NCBI GenBank assembly: GCA_018417955.1
Contig: JACTVC010000027.1
Location: forward strand, 372,001 to 436,000
Reading direction: 5' to 3'
DNA length: 64,000 nt
Source: Laccaria trichodermophora
Taxonomy: Eukaryota > Basidiomycota > Agaricomycetes > Agaricales > Hydnangiaceae
In this document: piece by piece, positions 48,151 through 58,717 of the stretch
How positions within the stretch are numbered: the first letter of the stretch is position 1
How the letters are laid out: each line of letters begins with the position of its first letter
Position numbers and translations under genes: made by a program
Notes under the pieces: generated by a model
Database searches by the model: none
What the model saw: the letters and a program-made list of their open reading frames with translations, nothing else
Told to the model about the DNA's origin: nothing

Positions 48151-49777
48151 CTAGAACTGGATCTTTTTCCTATCCCGCGAGATCCATGGATCGGTCATCA
48201 TGAACGAATAGTCCTCCTCATCAGACAAGGCAACCTCAACTGAGGCCGAGGGGATGACGGGAGATGTGGAAGTGGGGTTGAGCACTGCAGAAGTTGCTAC
48301 GCTAGGTCCATCCTCCTTCTCCGTCTTGATTTTCTTTTTACTGGGGCCTGCAGATGGGCTTGGTGATGCCAAACGAAGGCCCCATTCCTCGTCCGTCTCC
48401 CACTCTGACCCAGCATCGTCAAAGAGGGGAATCTTGCGCTTGAAAGTGGAGGAATTGTTCTTCGACGTATCATTCAGGGCAGAGTTGGTAACGTTTCGAG
48501 CATCTTGAGTTGTGCATTAGACCTTTTCTGATGAATATTGGAAGGTTCTCACCTTCATCAGAGCTTATCTCCACAACCTCCTGCTCTTTGCCTTTGCCTT
48601 CGACATCCTTGGGTTCTAAAGTGTGGTGAGCCCTCGTCCCTTGGGTGCATAGCAGGAGGCTAACCTTTTTGCTTGGACTTCAGTCTATTGGATCGACGAC
48701 CAGGTTTGCGAAGACCAACATCACTGTCGGGAGCTGCGTCTCCCATGTCACTCTTCCCATCAACAGATTCTTCATCAGAAGTCTCCTGGGGCTTATCGTC
48801 GTCGCTCTCTGTAGCTCTGGCGCTGTTGGGATAAGTTTTGCGTGTACCTGAACATGCGCTGTGAATTTAATGATGATATACTTCCTCTGACAGTCTAACT
48901 CACCAATCCAGATGTATGATTGCTCGGGTGATGTCTTGCTTCCTTTGTTTTGAAGAGCCCGTGCGCCAGTGACCGTTTCAGCAGGAACAACTTCTAAGGT
49001 CCTGTTTTTCTTGGCGAGAAGGACGTACGGAAAGGTGATGTCACCATCCTCGTCATCCTCGTCAATGGTCAAGACCCATGGGTTGTCCTTGGCTAACATC
49101 TTGAACAGCCTTGGAAGCTTATCACGAAGGAATGCGTTCATACGATTTGGCCCCCAACTAGATTGGAACCCATGAAGCTCAGAGTTCTCCCCGTACGTCA
49201 CCGCCAGTCCATCCTTCTCAAGTTGCTGCTGAGCGATAATGTCTGGTGCTCGAGTTCTCTTGAGTTTGCCATCTTTCTAGATACCCACATCAGATTCCAT
49301 TGCACTCAAGTTTCTTTGTACGTACATCAAGTCCCACGGTGACCGCAATAATGTTGCCAACGCTGGGCGTCTTCTTGTCCTTCTCACTTTGTTTCTTTTT
49401 ATCCTTCTTCTGTATCCGCACATCAGCAAAAGTGTCCGTAAGTTTGGTTCATCTAAACTTACTTTGTAAGGGTCTGAAGATTTGTTTGTGTTCCGCAGCC
49501 CCATATTCGCCTCCTTGCGGGCCAGCCTTTCAGCATTGGTGTCGCCTTTGACCACCACCTTTTGTGCGATGATCTTTTCAAAGATCTTCATGGAGCTCAT
49601 CCCAACGTGCCGACTTTTTCCATGGCAGCATTCTCGACACAGCACTGGTTGGCCATAGGGGACATCGGTTGGTTCATCATAACTTCTACATGGACATGCT
49701 GATCCACTTTCCAGAGTCATGGTACATATCCCCTGACCTGGAGAAGCTGAAGTGTGTTGTGAGGGGTCGGGGGCCAT
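48151..49777 (-). CDS. transposon companion protein with N-terminal Cys/His cluster and acidic C-terminus
   Basis: Six exons (49777-49463, 49409-49326, 49276-48904, 48847-48665, 48615-48553, 48503-48151) give exactly 456 aa. The N-terminus has CTMTLESGSACPCRSY, then LCRECCHGKSRH, a C.C...C..C.HG...H pattern that could bind zinc. Next come a lysine-rich segment (KKDKKKQSEKDKK), then LHGFQSSWGPNRMNAFLRDK and FKMLAKDNPWVLTIDEDDED. The C-terminal third is acidic and nuclear-like (EVVEISSDE, GPSKKKIKTEKEDGPS, ALSDEEDYSF). It lies 79 bp downstream of the integrase stop on the same strand and wholly inside the inverted repeats. Proteins with this cysteine arrangement recur as hypotheticals in agaricomycetes (recollection, not searched). 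A role in transposition is inference. Confidence 0.75.
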
Positions 49778-49856
49778 GAGGATGCTTGACGACGATGCAG
49801 GGAGTTTTAGACAATTTTTAAACTTGTAACACTGTGACACTATGACATAAACACAT

Positions 49857-51868
49857 TTACATGCTTTGCTCGTCTGTCAAGTACAGTAGCTGTAGCATGC
49901 AGTCAAGTCCTTGAACCCACTGTTCTGCTCTTCGTCTCCAGATAATGTCAGGTAAACTTACTCGGATTCCTTTTCTTTTTTGCCCTGTCTTTATGTGTTC
50001 AAATGTTGGATATTCACCGTCCTCCCACTCTTCTTGTCGTACTCCATAGTCTGCAGGGAGTAATCCAATCCGTTCCACTTCTGTGAGACCAGCAAAAAAT
50101 ATCATCTCCATCTCCTCACTGAAGGGACACTCTGTCGTTGGTACGTCTGAGGGATCATGTCGAATATGGTGTTGCTGGTCTGCTGCAACACGGTTTTCCA
50201 AGCCCTGATAATCGTCCTCTCCATCGTTTTCAGAATCTTCTTCCTCTGGTGGGTTCCCTGCACCTGTTTGGTGTGTAGCACGATGAACACGGTGCCTTGT
50301 GGTGCCATAATATTTCTCCAAGGTACTTGGCCGAACCCCATCAAACTCATCAAGAAGATAAACACCGCTCTCAGTTTGTCCAAGGAATCGCATATCCTAT
50401 ACTAGACTTTAGACAAGTAATACCTGATTGATGGCTATGACACGTACATTGGGTGAGCGGTCATTTGTATCAGGTCCAGAGACGGGATGCGCATTCCATT
50501 CCTTCTGGAACCGGCGACAATCATCATTGATAGAAGGTAGAAATAATCTGTGGAGGAGCCAGAGATGTTGTGGATTCTTGCGATCAAGTCGATGTAGTCG
50601 CTCAAGCCTGGTGAAAAAGCCTCTCCAAGCACGAGCAAATTCTCTTCCAACTTCAACCCACATCCGTTCTATTCTGGTATTACGAGTTGAGCTAGAATAG
50701 GCGAGGATCAAAATAAGCGACAAGTAAATTTTGGCAAACTCACGAGCCCCACATGAATGATGCACGATTGGCACCATTATGCATGATCATCCAGACTGCC
50801 AATTCCAGATTCTCCCCCCCACGATCACCTCGCATACGCGAGGGCATACCAAACTGTGCTGTGGCATTATGAAACACATTTAAGACCGTTGTTCCACGGT
50901 TGTTATCACTTGCACGCATCCCCGTCACCTGTTTGAAAGTTATTTGACATACCAAAAGAGAAAATAAGTACTGACGACACGATCATAGCCATCTGTCATT
51001 CCGTGTATCACAATACCCCAGAGAATCAATTTGTGATGCCCATCACAATGCCATAATGCATTTGGTCGAGGTGAGGTATATTTGCGACGTTGAATGGCTT
51101 GTCGTTGTCGAAGTCTTTGACCAAGGCCATCAACACGGCGAATGGACAGTGCAAGTCGTTTTCGTTGAATTCTAATTCCGCGTATCCGCAGAGAACCAAC
51201 AAGATATCGAACACCAGAGTCTGGCTTATTTTGTTTGTACTGTCGTACCAAAGTATCGAGTTCTGCATTCGTCATGGCAGAAAATTGGCGGTGGATACCG
51301 TAAAGCTTCAGGTATGATGAGAGGGTGTGGCGATCCATATTAAGCTGTCTAGCAAGCTTTGAAATGGATATGTTTCGATGCAGTGCCATAGCTTCCTCAA
51401 GGTAAGAAGGATCCACAGCCTTTCGTGGTCGCCCACGGCGGCCAGTATGTAATATTGTAACTGGATCCAGATTTTCTACATTGGATGGCGACCTATTGAA
51501 GAATATTAGACTGTTATGAAATTTTTTTCGGAGGCATACCGATCATTCACTCCATCAATCGCAGCTCGCAAATGGAGAACCATAAGGCCCAACATCACGG
51601 CCACTTCTTCCATCCATGCTATCGGAATTTGCTCTGTCTCCTGACTTTCTTCCATAGATTCCAGAATGGGAAGGGCATCATTCATAATCTTCTCTTGATG
51701 GAACTTGAGACGTATCGGGTCAGCTTCTTGTCGCAAAACTGCAAGGGCATGGTCATAGACATTTTTGAGAATGTTTCTGGCCATGTCCGCATTTGCAGAC
51801 CATGCCGCTTGGTTGGCACCACAAGTAGGGAAAGGAGGTATTGTTGGAGGTAAGGGGGGGAGCTCCAT
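49857..51868 (-). CDS. DDE integrase-type transposase
   Basis: Five exons (51868-51540, 51492-50976, 50928-50744, 50691-50448, 50396-49857) join in frame into 604 aa. An AT-hook-like GRRGRPRKAVD and a helix-turn-helix region (ISISKLARQLNMDRHTLSSY) precede the integrase core. Catalytic acidic residues are the D in WHCDGHHKLILWGIVIHG, the D in PSRMRGDRGGEN, and the E in NTRIERMWVEVGREFA. The conserved tail HPVSGPDTNDRSP and DMRFLGQTESGVY follows. This catalyses cut-and-paste DNA transposition and resembles the widespread agaricomycete integrase-core family. All three catalytic residues and the reading frame are intact. It is divergent from the BTB gene, with only 93 bp between the start codons. 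Confidence 0.9.
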
Positions 51869-51961
51869 AGAGGAAAAGTGTCGTCATGTACTATAGACTT
51901 GCTTGATCGACGATCGTGTTAGTCACAATGGTGTTACACAAAAATTTGCTTTCCGACTACC
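51869..51961. promoter_or_regulatory. 93-bp divergent promoter between integrase and BTB genes
   Basis: The only sequence between the two opposing start codons (integrase at 51868, BTB gene at 51962). It must contain the 5' ends and core promoters of both, so the two genes may be co-regulated. No individual motif is assigned. Confidence 0.5.
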
Positions 51962-53012
51962 ATGGATTGTCCACGACCTCAGCACCACTCAAAGCATTAC
52001 AAAGAACATGGGAATGTGATTATTCAGGTATGTTCTTTGACTATACAAAAGAAAGCAGCGTCTAAGCGAGACACAAGGTTGAAAACACACTATACAGATT
52101 AGAGCGAGGTCTCTTGTGCGATCTCTCTCCAGTGTTCCAGGATATGTTCTCCCTTCCCATACCCCTTAATAAGTCCCAAGCAGAGGAGACAGTGGGCCAG
52201 GTTGGCTTTACGGTAGAAGGAGAGGTCGATGAGCACCCAATCGTCATTCCTGAAACAACTGTGGAGGAGTTTGATCACTTTGTGGAAAATTGTCTCTATT
52301 TTACGTGCGCACCAGTTTCATTTTATCTCTCAGCAGGCTAACTCTCCTTCACAGTTGGACACCTCCGCCTGTTCCCGTTCAAGTCCATATTGATGTCTTG
52401 AAGTTCGCCCACAAGTTCGACCTGCGTGAAGATGTCAAAAACAGCGTTATCTTCAAATTGAGTGAATATCGCGACCCTCACCTCAAAGCCGTCGACCGCT
52501 TGAATCTGGCTCGCCTCTACGAAATCCCATCATTCATTCGGCCAGCATTCGTCTCACTCTGCCGCATTACCCTCAAAATCTCAGACCTCCCATCCATCGA
52601 TATCCAGAAGATCGGCCTTCCAGCCTTCAGTGTCCTAGCAAAAGTTAAGGAAGCCATAAATGAAGAACGACGCATAATTGCATACCATGCTCCTGGTGTC
52701 GATTCACTTCCCACCAACGAAGAATGTAACAAACTGACGCACAGCACTGTGTGTCTGAGGGTATGGAAGAAGGAGTGGTGGAGCAAGATCGGGAGAGGTA
52801 TCCTGCAGCCGGTCCCCATATTCGCATTGGATTTTCCTGATGATGTTGTCGAAGCCGTGCAGAAGCTGCAGCTTCCCGGGGTGACTCCGGCCTGCCGTCA
52901 TACCTTCATTAGTTTTGTAGCTTCCCATGCACATGCACTCACGAGACCGTCAGAATTGATAGATGATGGAGTCCAGGAGCTAGAGAGGCTCCTCTCAGCG
53001 GGAGCGTTGTAG
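51962..53012 (+). CDS. BTB/POZ domain protein, transposon cargo
   Basis: Three exons (51962-52027, 52078-52304, 52355-53012; introns of 50 and 50 bp) give 316 aa. The N-terminal BTB fold reads HYKEHGNVIIQVENTLYRLE, LLCDLSPVFQDMFSLP and HPIVIPETTVEEFDHFVE, then VHIDVLKFAHKFDLREDVKN (BACK-like helices follow). This fits the large agaricomycete BTB family, usually linked to protein interaction or cullin-3 adaptor roles. The C-terminal portion (WKKEWWSKIGRGILQPVP) is family-like but uncharacterised. It ends 146 bp inside the right terminus, so it is within the element. No frame damage is seen. Confidence 0.85.
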
Positions 53013-53115
53013 CAGTTGGTATATGTAGCGACAAATGATGACTACAAATTTTGACTAGAGTAGCAACAAATGATGACTACAAATTTTCGCGCGGTGGGAA
53101 AATCTGCGCGCGGCC

Positions 53116-53158
53116 CACTTTCGCGCGGAATTATTTATTTACCAGATCTAACAGCATA
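53116..53158 (-). repeat. right 43-bp terminal inverted repeat
   Basis: Perfect inverse of 46144-46186. Immediately inside it are further TTTCGCGCGG and TGCGCGCGG motifs. Confidence 0.88.
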
Positions 53159-53164
53159 ATTGAC
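53159..53164 (+). repeat. right 6-bp target-site duplication (ATTGAC)
   Basis: Exact copy of 46138-46143. Confidence 0.8.
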
Positions 53165-53439
53165 CTCGACGACAGTAACAATCGCTCCTTGTTGTGGACG
53201 ACACTTTGCAACACCTACATCATGATTTTGCCTTGGCTTCTCATCAGGCTCACCCTCAGGAATAGTTATTAGCCAGACTTTTCGCGCATCAACTTCTTAC
53301 GACCCGTGCCCATAAAGTTGGAGCCCTGAATCCTAACGTACTGGTTGAGGCACCGCTTTTAGGCAACATACACTGCATGGCGTTGCTTTGTAGACGCCCA
53401 TTCAATCCTCCACGCTTTTGAGCATTGACGAACCTCAGA

Positions 53440-54769
53440 TGGCCTCAAATGCCATGGGAGAATCAAATGGGCAGCCGCAGCATGGCCATCTATCGCATCC
53501 CGATCAAAGCTCATCGGATGGTCGAGCAGGGGAAGTGGTAAGTCTGGCTCAAAACTCCCTCAAAATCACTCTGCACAGTTTTGAACGTCCCATCTAGCCC
53601 AAAACGCTTGACAGGAGCAGCCTTCGTTACAGTTACGTTGTCCTTCGTCATTTCCTTGCGTTTACGCTCATATAACGTTGGCTACACTCCTACAGTATAC
53701 TATTGTCTATACACCAAAGACGGTCCAATCAGGTCGAACAACCCAATCTACGCCAACAATCCATTCATCAGCCGCACTCTTCCAAAATTCCTTACACCCC
53801 CACGGACCGCTTTGTCTATTAAAAAGTATCTTTGCAAGATTGAGGGATTGTCGGATCCCACAAGTTCTACGTTATTCGAGTCATTTTCAAGTCAGACTGC
53901 GGTTGAGGAATCCTTTCGATTGGCTGTAAGAGAGTATTCTGGTCCTGGGGTATCTGAAGATGACCCCATGGTACTGGTGGTTGGAGTAGAAGATGCTGAA
54001 AAGCGACCAGCAAGCACGGCGCTATTGGAGGGATTACCGGAGGCTGTACTGCCTGAGCCCCGTTATGGTACGTCTCAAGATGTTATCACTAACACTGGCT
54101 TACTCACTTCATATAGTCTATTATCGCCTTTACGACGAAGATGGTGAACTAGCTTCGAAGACGTCTTTCGATTCAGAAGACTCTTCCCAGGGCCGCATTG
54201 AGACCCTCTCCATCCCACCGCCACAAACGGTCTCTTCGTTGCGTTTACAAGTCATGAAGGCCGAGGGCTTCGTTGCTCGAACTGTTCAGATTTACCAAGA
54301 CATGGACGGAGACGTGCCGATGACTGATAATGATCACCTACCCCTCCAAGCCCAGGCTTACCCAGGACATCTTGAGGATGGACCTATAACGATTGTCTGT
54401 GGTCAAGAGAGTTTAGGAAAGGCTGAGGCACCTCAGGTGGTGACTCCACCAAGCGCAGTGGACTCAAGCCTCTTAATGCGGGTAAAAGGGAGGGTGAAAT
54501 GGAGTAAGTAGAATCAGCAGATACATATTCATTAAAATGGTTCTCACGTTTCCTGTAGATCCCAATGAAACTCTTCAAGCGGACTGGCTTCCTTTCAAAA
54601 GTGGCGAGATCATGTATACAGATGGCATCAAGACATCAGGTTTTATTCGCGGAAGCCCACGTACTACTCTTTCGTATATTATGAAAATAGCACTCATGCA
54701 TTCTTCATAGATCCCTATAGTGGTAGGCTCGAGACCAACCGTTCTGGTGGCGGAAAAATATATATGTGA
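53440..54769 (+). CDS. uncharacterised two-repeat 'YYRLY' family protein, paralogue C
   Basis: This third, more diverged member begins MASNAMGESNGQPQHG at 53440. It shows the same intron positions: exon 2 ends ...RY, then YYCLYTKDGPIRSNNPIYA. Module 1 has LTPPRTALSIKKYLCKIEG and YSGPGVSEDDPMVLVV; module 2 has YYRLYDEDGELASKTSFD and IPPPQTVSSLRLQVMKAEG. The tail again has ADWLPFK.GEIMYTDGIK, then probably HAFFIDPYSGRLETNRSGG and a stop at 54767-54769 in another frame, so one more intron or a frameshift lies near 54640. It is separated from A and B by the 7-kb transposon. Confidence 0.65.
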
Positions 54770-54799
54770 TGTGTGGGATGGAATTAGCCACCAGAACGG
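54739..54799. repeat. 13-bp inverted repeat near the end of paralogue C
   Basis: CCGTTCTGGTGGC at 54739-54751 and GCCACCAGAACGG at 54787-54799: a perfect 13-bp stem with a 35-nt loop spanning the stop codon region. It is absent at the corresponding place in A and B. Confidence 0.6.
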
Positions 54800-55296
54800 C
54801 TGGTACAACTTAACCGTGAAAGAGTACACGGGAATTTCGAAGTCCGATTATCCGTTTTGGGACGACGTGTTCTCGACGCGTACACCGCCATTTGGCCGAA
54901 ACGTTTGTACCCCGTGAAGTTCACACGACGTTGATGTATTTTAGGGAGATTGTGTCAACGTGGGCGTGATGTTGTAGGCAGTTTCCTAACTAGATTTGGA
55001 CACCGTGTCAACAGTTGCCGTGGCTAAAGCATGCAATCGGGTAAGCTTCCCGTGAAAGTTTCCAACTGTTTGGAATGTAGGTATGGATAAGTGCTCTATG
55101 AAAATTTCTAGCTGACTGGAATGTAGGGGACAATGTTGGATTTGTCTTGTTCAGCTCATTGCTACACACCGTCGAAGGGGATTTTCACCACAGGTAATCT
55201 GAGAAGGCGCTCATGAATCCTTGCACCTCAACAAGTGACAGCCAATCATGTGTCATTCATCATCTCCAAATCACTGTTATGCACTGTGTACTTGGG
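54800..55296. other. spacer without recognised features
   Basis: 500 bp between paralogue C and the tandem array. Only a short repeated phrase (GGAATGTAGG, twice) is noticed. Confidence 0.35.
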
Positions 55297-56260
55297 CCGT
55301 TACGCACATGTAGGTAAATTGACTGTACACAATTTCGGGCAGCTTAGGTACTTGCAGGTTCTAACATACCACCCATCTTATTCAGTTCATCACGGAGGCC
55401 TGTTGTTCGGTAAGCTGCTCATGAAATTCAACAGTTCAGTCAGTAAGGCTGCTCCACCTTGACCAGGCACTGGTAACAACGCGTAGTCCACCTTATTGAA
55501 GTTGTGGCTATGTGCCGTTTATACGGTTGTTGAGCACATGTAGGTAAATTGACTGTACACAATTTCGGGCAGCTTAGGTACTTGCAGGTTCTAACATACC
55601 ATCCGTCTTATTCACTTCATCACGGAGGCCTGTTATCTGGTAAGCTGCTCATGAAATTCAACAGTTAAGTCAGTAAGGCCGCTCCACCTTGACCAGGCAT
55701 TGATAACAACGCGTAGTCCGTCTTATTGAAGTTATGGGCATGCGCCGTTTGATACAATTGTTAAGCACATGTACGTACATTGACTGTACACAATTTCGGG
55801 CAGCTTAGGTACTTGCAGGTTCTAACATACCACCCATCTTATTCAGTTCATCACAGAGGCCTGTTGTTCGGTAAGCTGCTCATGAAATTCAACAGTTCAG
55901 TCAGTAAGGCTGCTCCACCTTGACCAGGCATTGGTAACAACGCGTAGTCCGTCTTATTGAAGTTATGGGCATGCGCCGTTTGATACAATTGTTGAGCACA
56001 TGTACATACATTGACTGTACACAATTTCGGGCAGCTTAGGTACTTGCAGGTTCTAACATACCATCCGTCTTATTCACTTCATCACGGAGGCCTGTTATCT
56101 GGTAAGCTGCTCATGGGGTTCAACAGTGAAGTCAGTAAGGTTGCTCCACCTTGACCAGGCATTGGTAACAACGCGTCGTCCATCTTGTCGAAGTTGTGGG
56201 CATGCGCCGTTTTATACCATTGTGTAGTACATGTACGTACATTGACTGTACACTCAGTGG
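55297..56260. repeat. 231-bp tandem repeat array, about four units
   Basis: The anchor GACTGTACAC occurs at 55321, 55551, 55782 and 56013, and a partial copy (GACTGTACACT) at 56244, giving periods of 230-231 bp. Units share GGGCAGCTTAGGTACTTGCA, GGCCTGTTGTTCGGTAAGCT-like and CTCCACCTTGACCAGGCA blocks with a few percent divergence. Each contains an ACATGTACGTACA-like palindromic core. The array has no sustained coding frame. Confidence 0.85.
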
Positions 56261-56384
56261 CTTGCTTGGGTCCACACCATTTGGTCAGGCATATTCATTG
56301 ATTGCTCAGGAATTCCAGCAGGATAAAGCTCTATGAATGATTTGCTTGCGACATATTATTACAATCTGTCTGCAATTATTAGTA

Positions 56385-57736
56385 CTATATCCCAGCAACA
56401 ACATCATCAACTCTCTGCTGCCAGTCATCAGCTACGACGTCTAGTATGTCATAATCTTCACCCGCGCCGTAGGTGCTTCGATCGGTCTTGAGGATATCCC
56501 TGAACGCCCTGCGTATTTATCAAGATATAAACAAAATATCAGGTAAAAGAACGATACACACCTTGTCGCCTTAACAGCGTCGGACCCTGCCAATTTGCGT
56601 ATCAAAGCGAGGCGTTGGTCAATGAGGTTCCAATATTTTTCGCCGCCATTGCACTCTTGATGAATTGCACGCTATAGAGTTGAGATAGTACCATACGTTA
56701 GGATCTCAGAATGACTGGGAAATGAACAATTCGACCCTTACCATGAGTGCAACTCTAGAGCAAAGCTGAACAGTCGGGCGACAAGGTGTACCGTGAACAA
56801 TGAGTTGGGCAAGGGCAAATATGTTGGTGTTTTGAAGGATGGAGTCCCGTATCTATAAACAAGAAGTAAGTGTTCATAATTATCTTAAATTTGTGCGTAC
56901 AAGTTTCTTGACTCTAGCCCTGGTTTGAGTGAGCGAATAGCTCACGGCAGTCATAACTTTCTCCCAGTTCGCGTAGTCGTGTTCAATGCCTGCCGGTAAA
57001 TCAAATCGATACCTCTTGAGTATGTCCTGAAGGAAGAGATATTGAAAAATGCATGTCACAAATAGAATGCATACGAGTATATGATTGCGCGGGATATCGC
57101 CCTTGTAAGCACTGACATTCACAGATAGCAAGACGGCAAGGGCGTAATTGTTTGTGTTAGTCTTTAAAATAATTCAGCATCGATAACAATGAGAAGAAGA
57201 TAGTCACACCTTCAATTCATCCGATACTTGGTAAGGCGGTGCGGCTGATCGGAAGATATTGATTTTGTTTTCAACTGAGAGAACGCAGATGAACAACTTG
57301 GCTTGACGGCCCAGTGCTGTGTCCTCGCCAGCAAATATTAGACAGAAAAACAAAGGTACGTCAACGATGCACTCACTTGTAAAAATGCCTCAAGCTCGTC
57401 TCGCTGCTCAGGACGAAGTTTTTTGTGTGTTGCATACCGCAAAGATGCAGAGGTTACATTGCTGAGTGACGGCGCCACTGCCGTGACGAAGGAATCCTCC
57501 TCGGGCTCAGTATCCCCACCATCATCGTGGGTTCTCTTTCCCAACACCTGTTCAGGCGGCGGACTCGACCTTAACATCGCATCCTGCAATGCCTGTTCGA
57601 CGGAGGAAAGGAAGATCATAGCTCCTTCCCTCTGAAGCGGGCGGCAGGCCTGCGAAGTGGATACGGGTTGAGATATGGGTTGAGACACTTGAGTGGTGGA
57701 GCCACCATGGGATTCTGCAGGTGAAGCAAGCGCCAT
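56385..57736 (-). CDS. multi-copy basidiomycete hypothetical protein
   Basis: The start at 57736 encodes MALASPAESHGGSTTQVSQ and a Ser/Thr/Gln-rich leader. EQALQDAMLRSSPPPEQVLG and LRPEQRDELEAFLQ follow. After a 3'-extended intron comes DTALGRQAKLFICVLSVENK, then SAPPYQVSDELK, TNNYALAVLLSVNVSAYKGD, DILKRYRFDLPAGIEHDYAN, the tail IFALAQLIVHGTPCRPTVQL, and a stop at 56385-56387 (DDVVAGI). Several 50-60-bp introns separate these. I recognise the pattern (RDELEAFLQ, KRYRFDLP.GIEH, ALAQ.LV.GT) as a family found in many copies in agaricomycetes, often among transposons. Function is unknown. It app‌ears intact. Confidence 0.65.
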
Positions 57737-57994
57737 TGCGGGAATAATGAAAAACACTTGAAAATAATAGACCTTTTATACAAGTGTCCGGAGACTGACT
57801 TATTATGACTCTGTACGATGAAAATGAGTCAGTAATTGACATCTGATCCTGATGGGAGAAGCCGAATGAAAATCTCAATGCAGAGTAAGGTATAGGGCGT
57901 ACCAACATCGTCATACTCCCCAAATCGAGACGGCGACAGATTGCGATTGGGCAGCATAATACCAGACGGCCGGCCAAGAGTCACAGATTCTTAG

Positions 57995-58480
57995 GACTTA
58001 TAATGGACCAGGAGCTACGATTTAAGGAGCAGGCGGCCCACGCGCTTGCTAAAGGGACGAAGTGGGTGGCACAGTTCAGGCGAAGATGGCGAAATGGATG
58101 AGGGGAGAGTTCACGAGGGCGATGCTGTACCGGGTGGCATTGCCGAGTATGCTATTACGCGGCAGATCTGTGGTGTGTACCCCCAGGGAAGAGAGCGAAT
58201 GGGAGACAACGAGGGGACGAAAGTATTCATGAGGTGGATGGAGACAGGCGGCGTTACAAATCACGGAAGGGAGTCTACGACAGCGATACAATATTACTCC
58301 TCGCACACACGCTGACACCGCACCAATGGAATTCCACATACGCAAAATTTGTCAGTGGTCACAGCGCAGCTTTCCGGATCCCAACTCTTCCAGAGACGAA
58401 CCCAATTGACAAGGCAGCTATTAGGAGAGCGGCGCGAGGTCATGTCAAAATGCCACTGCACAACATCATGGCGATGCTGT
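57995..58480 (+). pseudogene. decayed LINE (Tad1-like) reverse-transcriptase fragment
   Basis: The stretch reads DQELRFKEQAAHALAKGTKW and VAQFRR, then TRAMLYRVALPSML in another frame. This is the region after the reverse-transcriptase fingers in fungal LINE elements (LRFK.QA..A.AKGTKW..QFRR, then a 'VA.P.MLY..D.WC' segment). Frameshifts and stops break it, and no RNase H or upstream RT core is present, so it is a short dead fragment. Confidence 0.6.
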
Positions 58481-58717
58481 AAGTCCATCCCTATTCGTTG
58501 GTAGTTGCCCTATGGGCGGACCTGGATACTCCTGTTGCCTTAAGACTTTCGATTCCAGAGTAATTGCCGCCCTTGTCTGTATAATGTGTGGACAAGTTCG
58601 ACGAAAGGCACCCTTATTACATTACCCCAGAGTCCAAAAGCAAGTTCATGTTCTTACTACTTCTTTAGGAAGCGCAAGTATATATTTTGTACATTACAGA
58701 GTTCAGTTGCCACAAGA

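Larger units (their letters stand above)
46144..53158. mobile_element. 7,015-bp IS3EU-like DNA transposon carrying a BTB gene
   Basis: The element starts TATGCTGTTAGATCTGG and ends with its exact inverse. The terminal inverted repeat is perfect for 43 bp (46144-46186 against 53116-53158) and continues imperfectly. It is flanked by a 6-bp target duplication, ATTGAC. Both ends carry subterminal CGCGCG-type motifs. Inside are a DDE integrase gene, an acidic zinc-ligand-like companion gene and a BTB/POZ gene. The 5'-TA...TA-3' ends, 6-bp duplication and integrase architecture agree with what is known of IS3EU-type eukaryotic transposons; the assignment is inferred from memory of that family. It sits between paralogues B and C of the YYRLY array. 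Perfect long arms and intact genes suggest recent activity. Confidence 0.85.

Noticed and set aside
55297..56260. CRISPR-like array
   Set aside because: Units are about 231 bp, nearly identical along their length with no unique spacers, in a eukaryotic genome; it is an ordinary tandem repeat.
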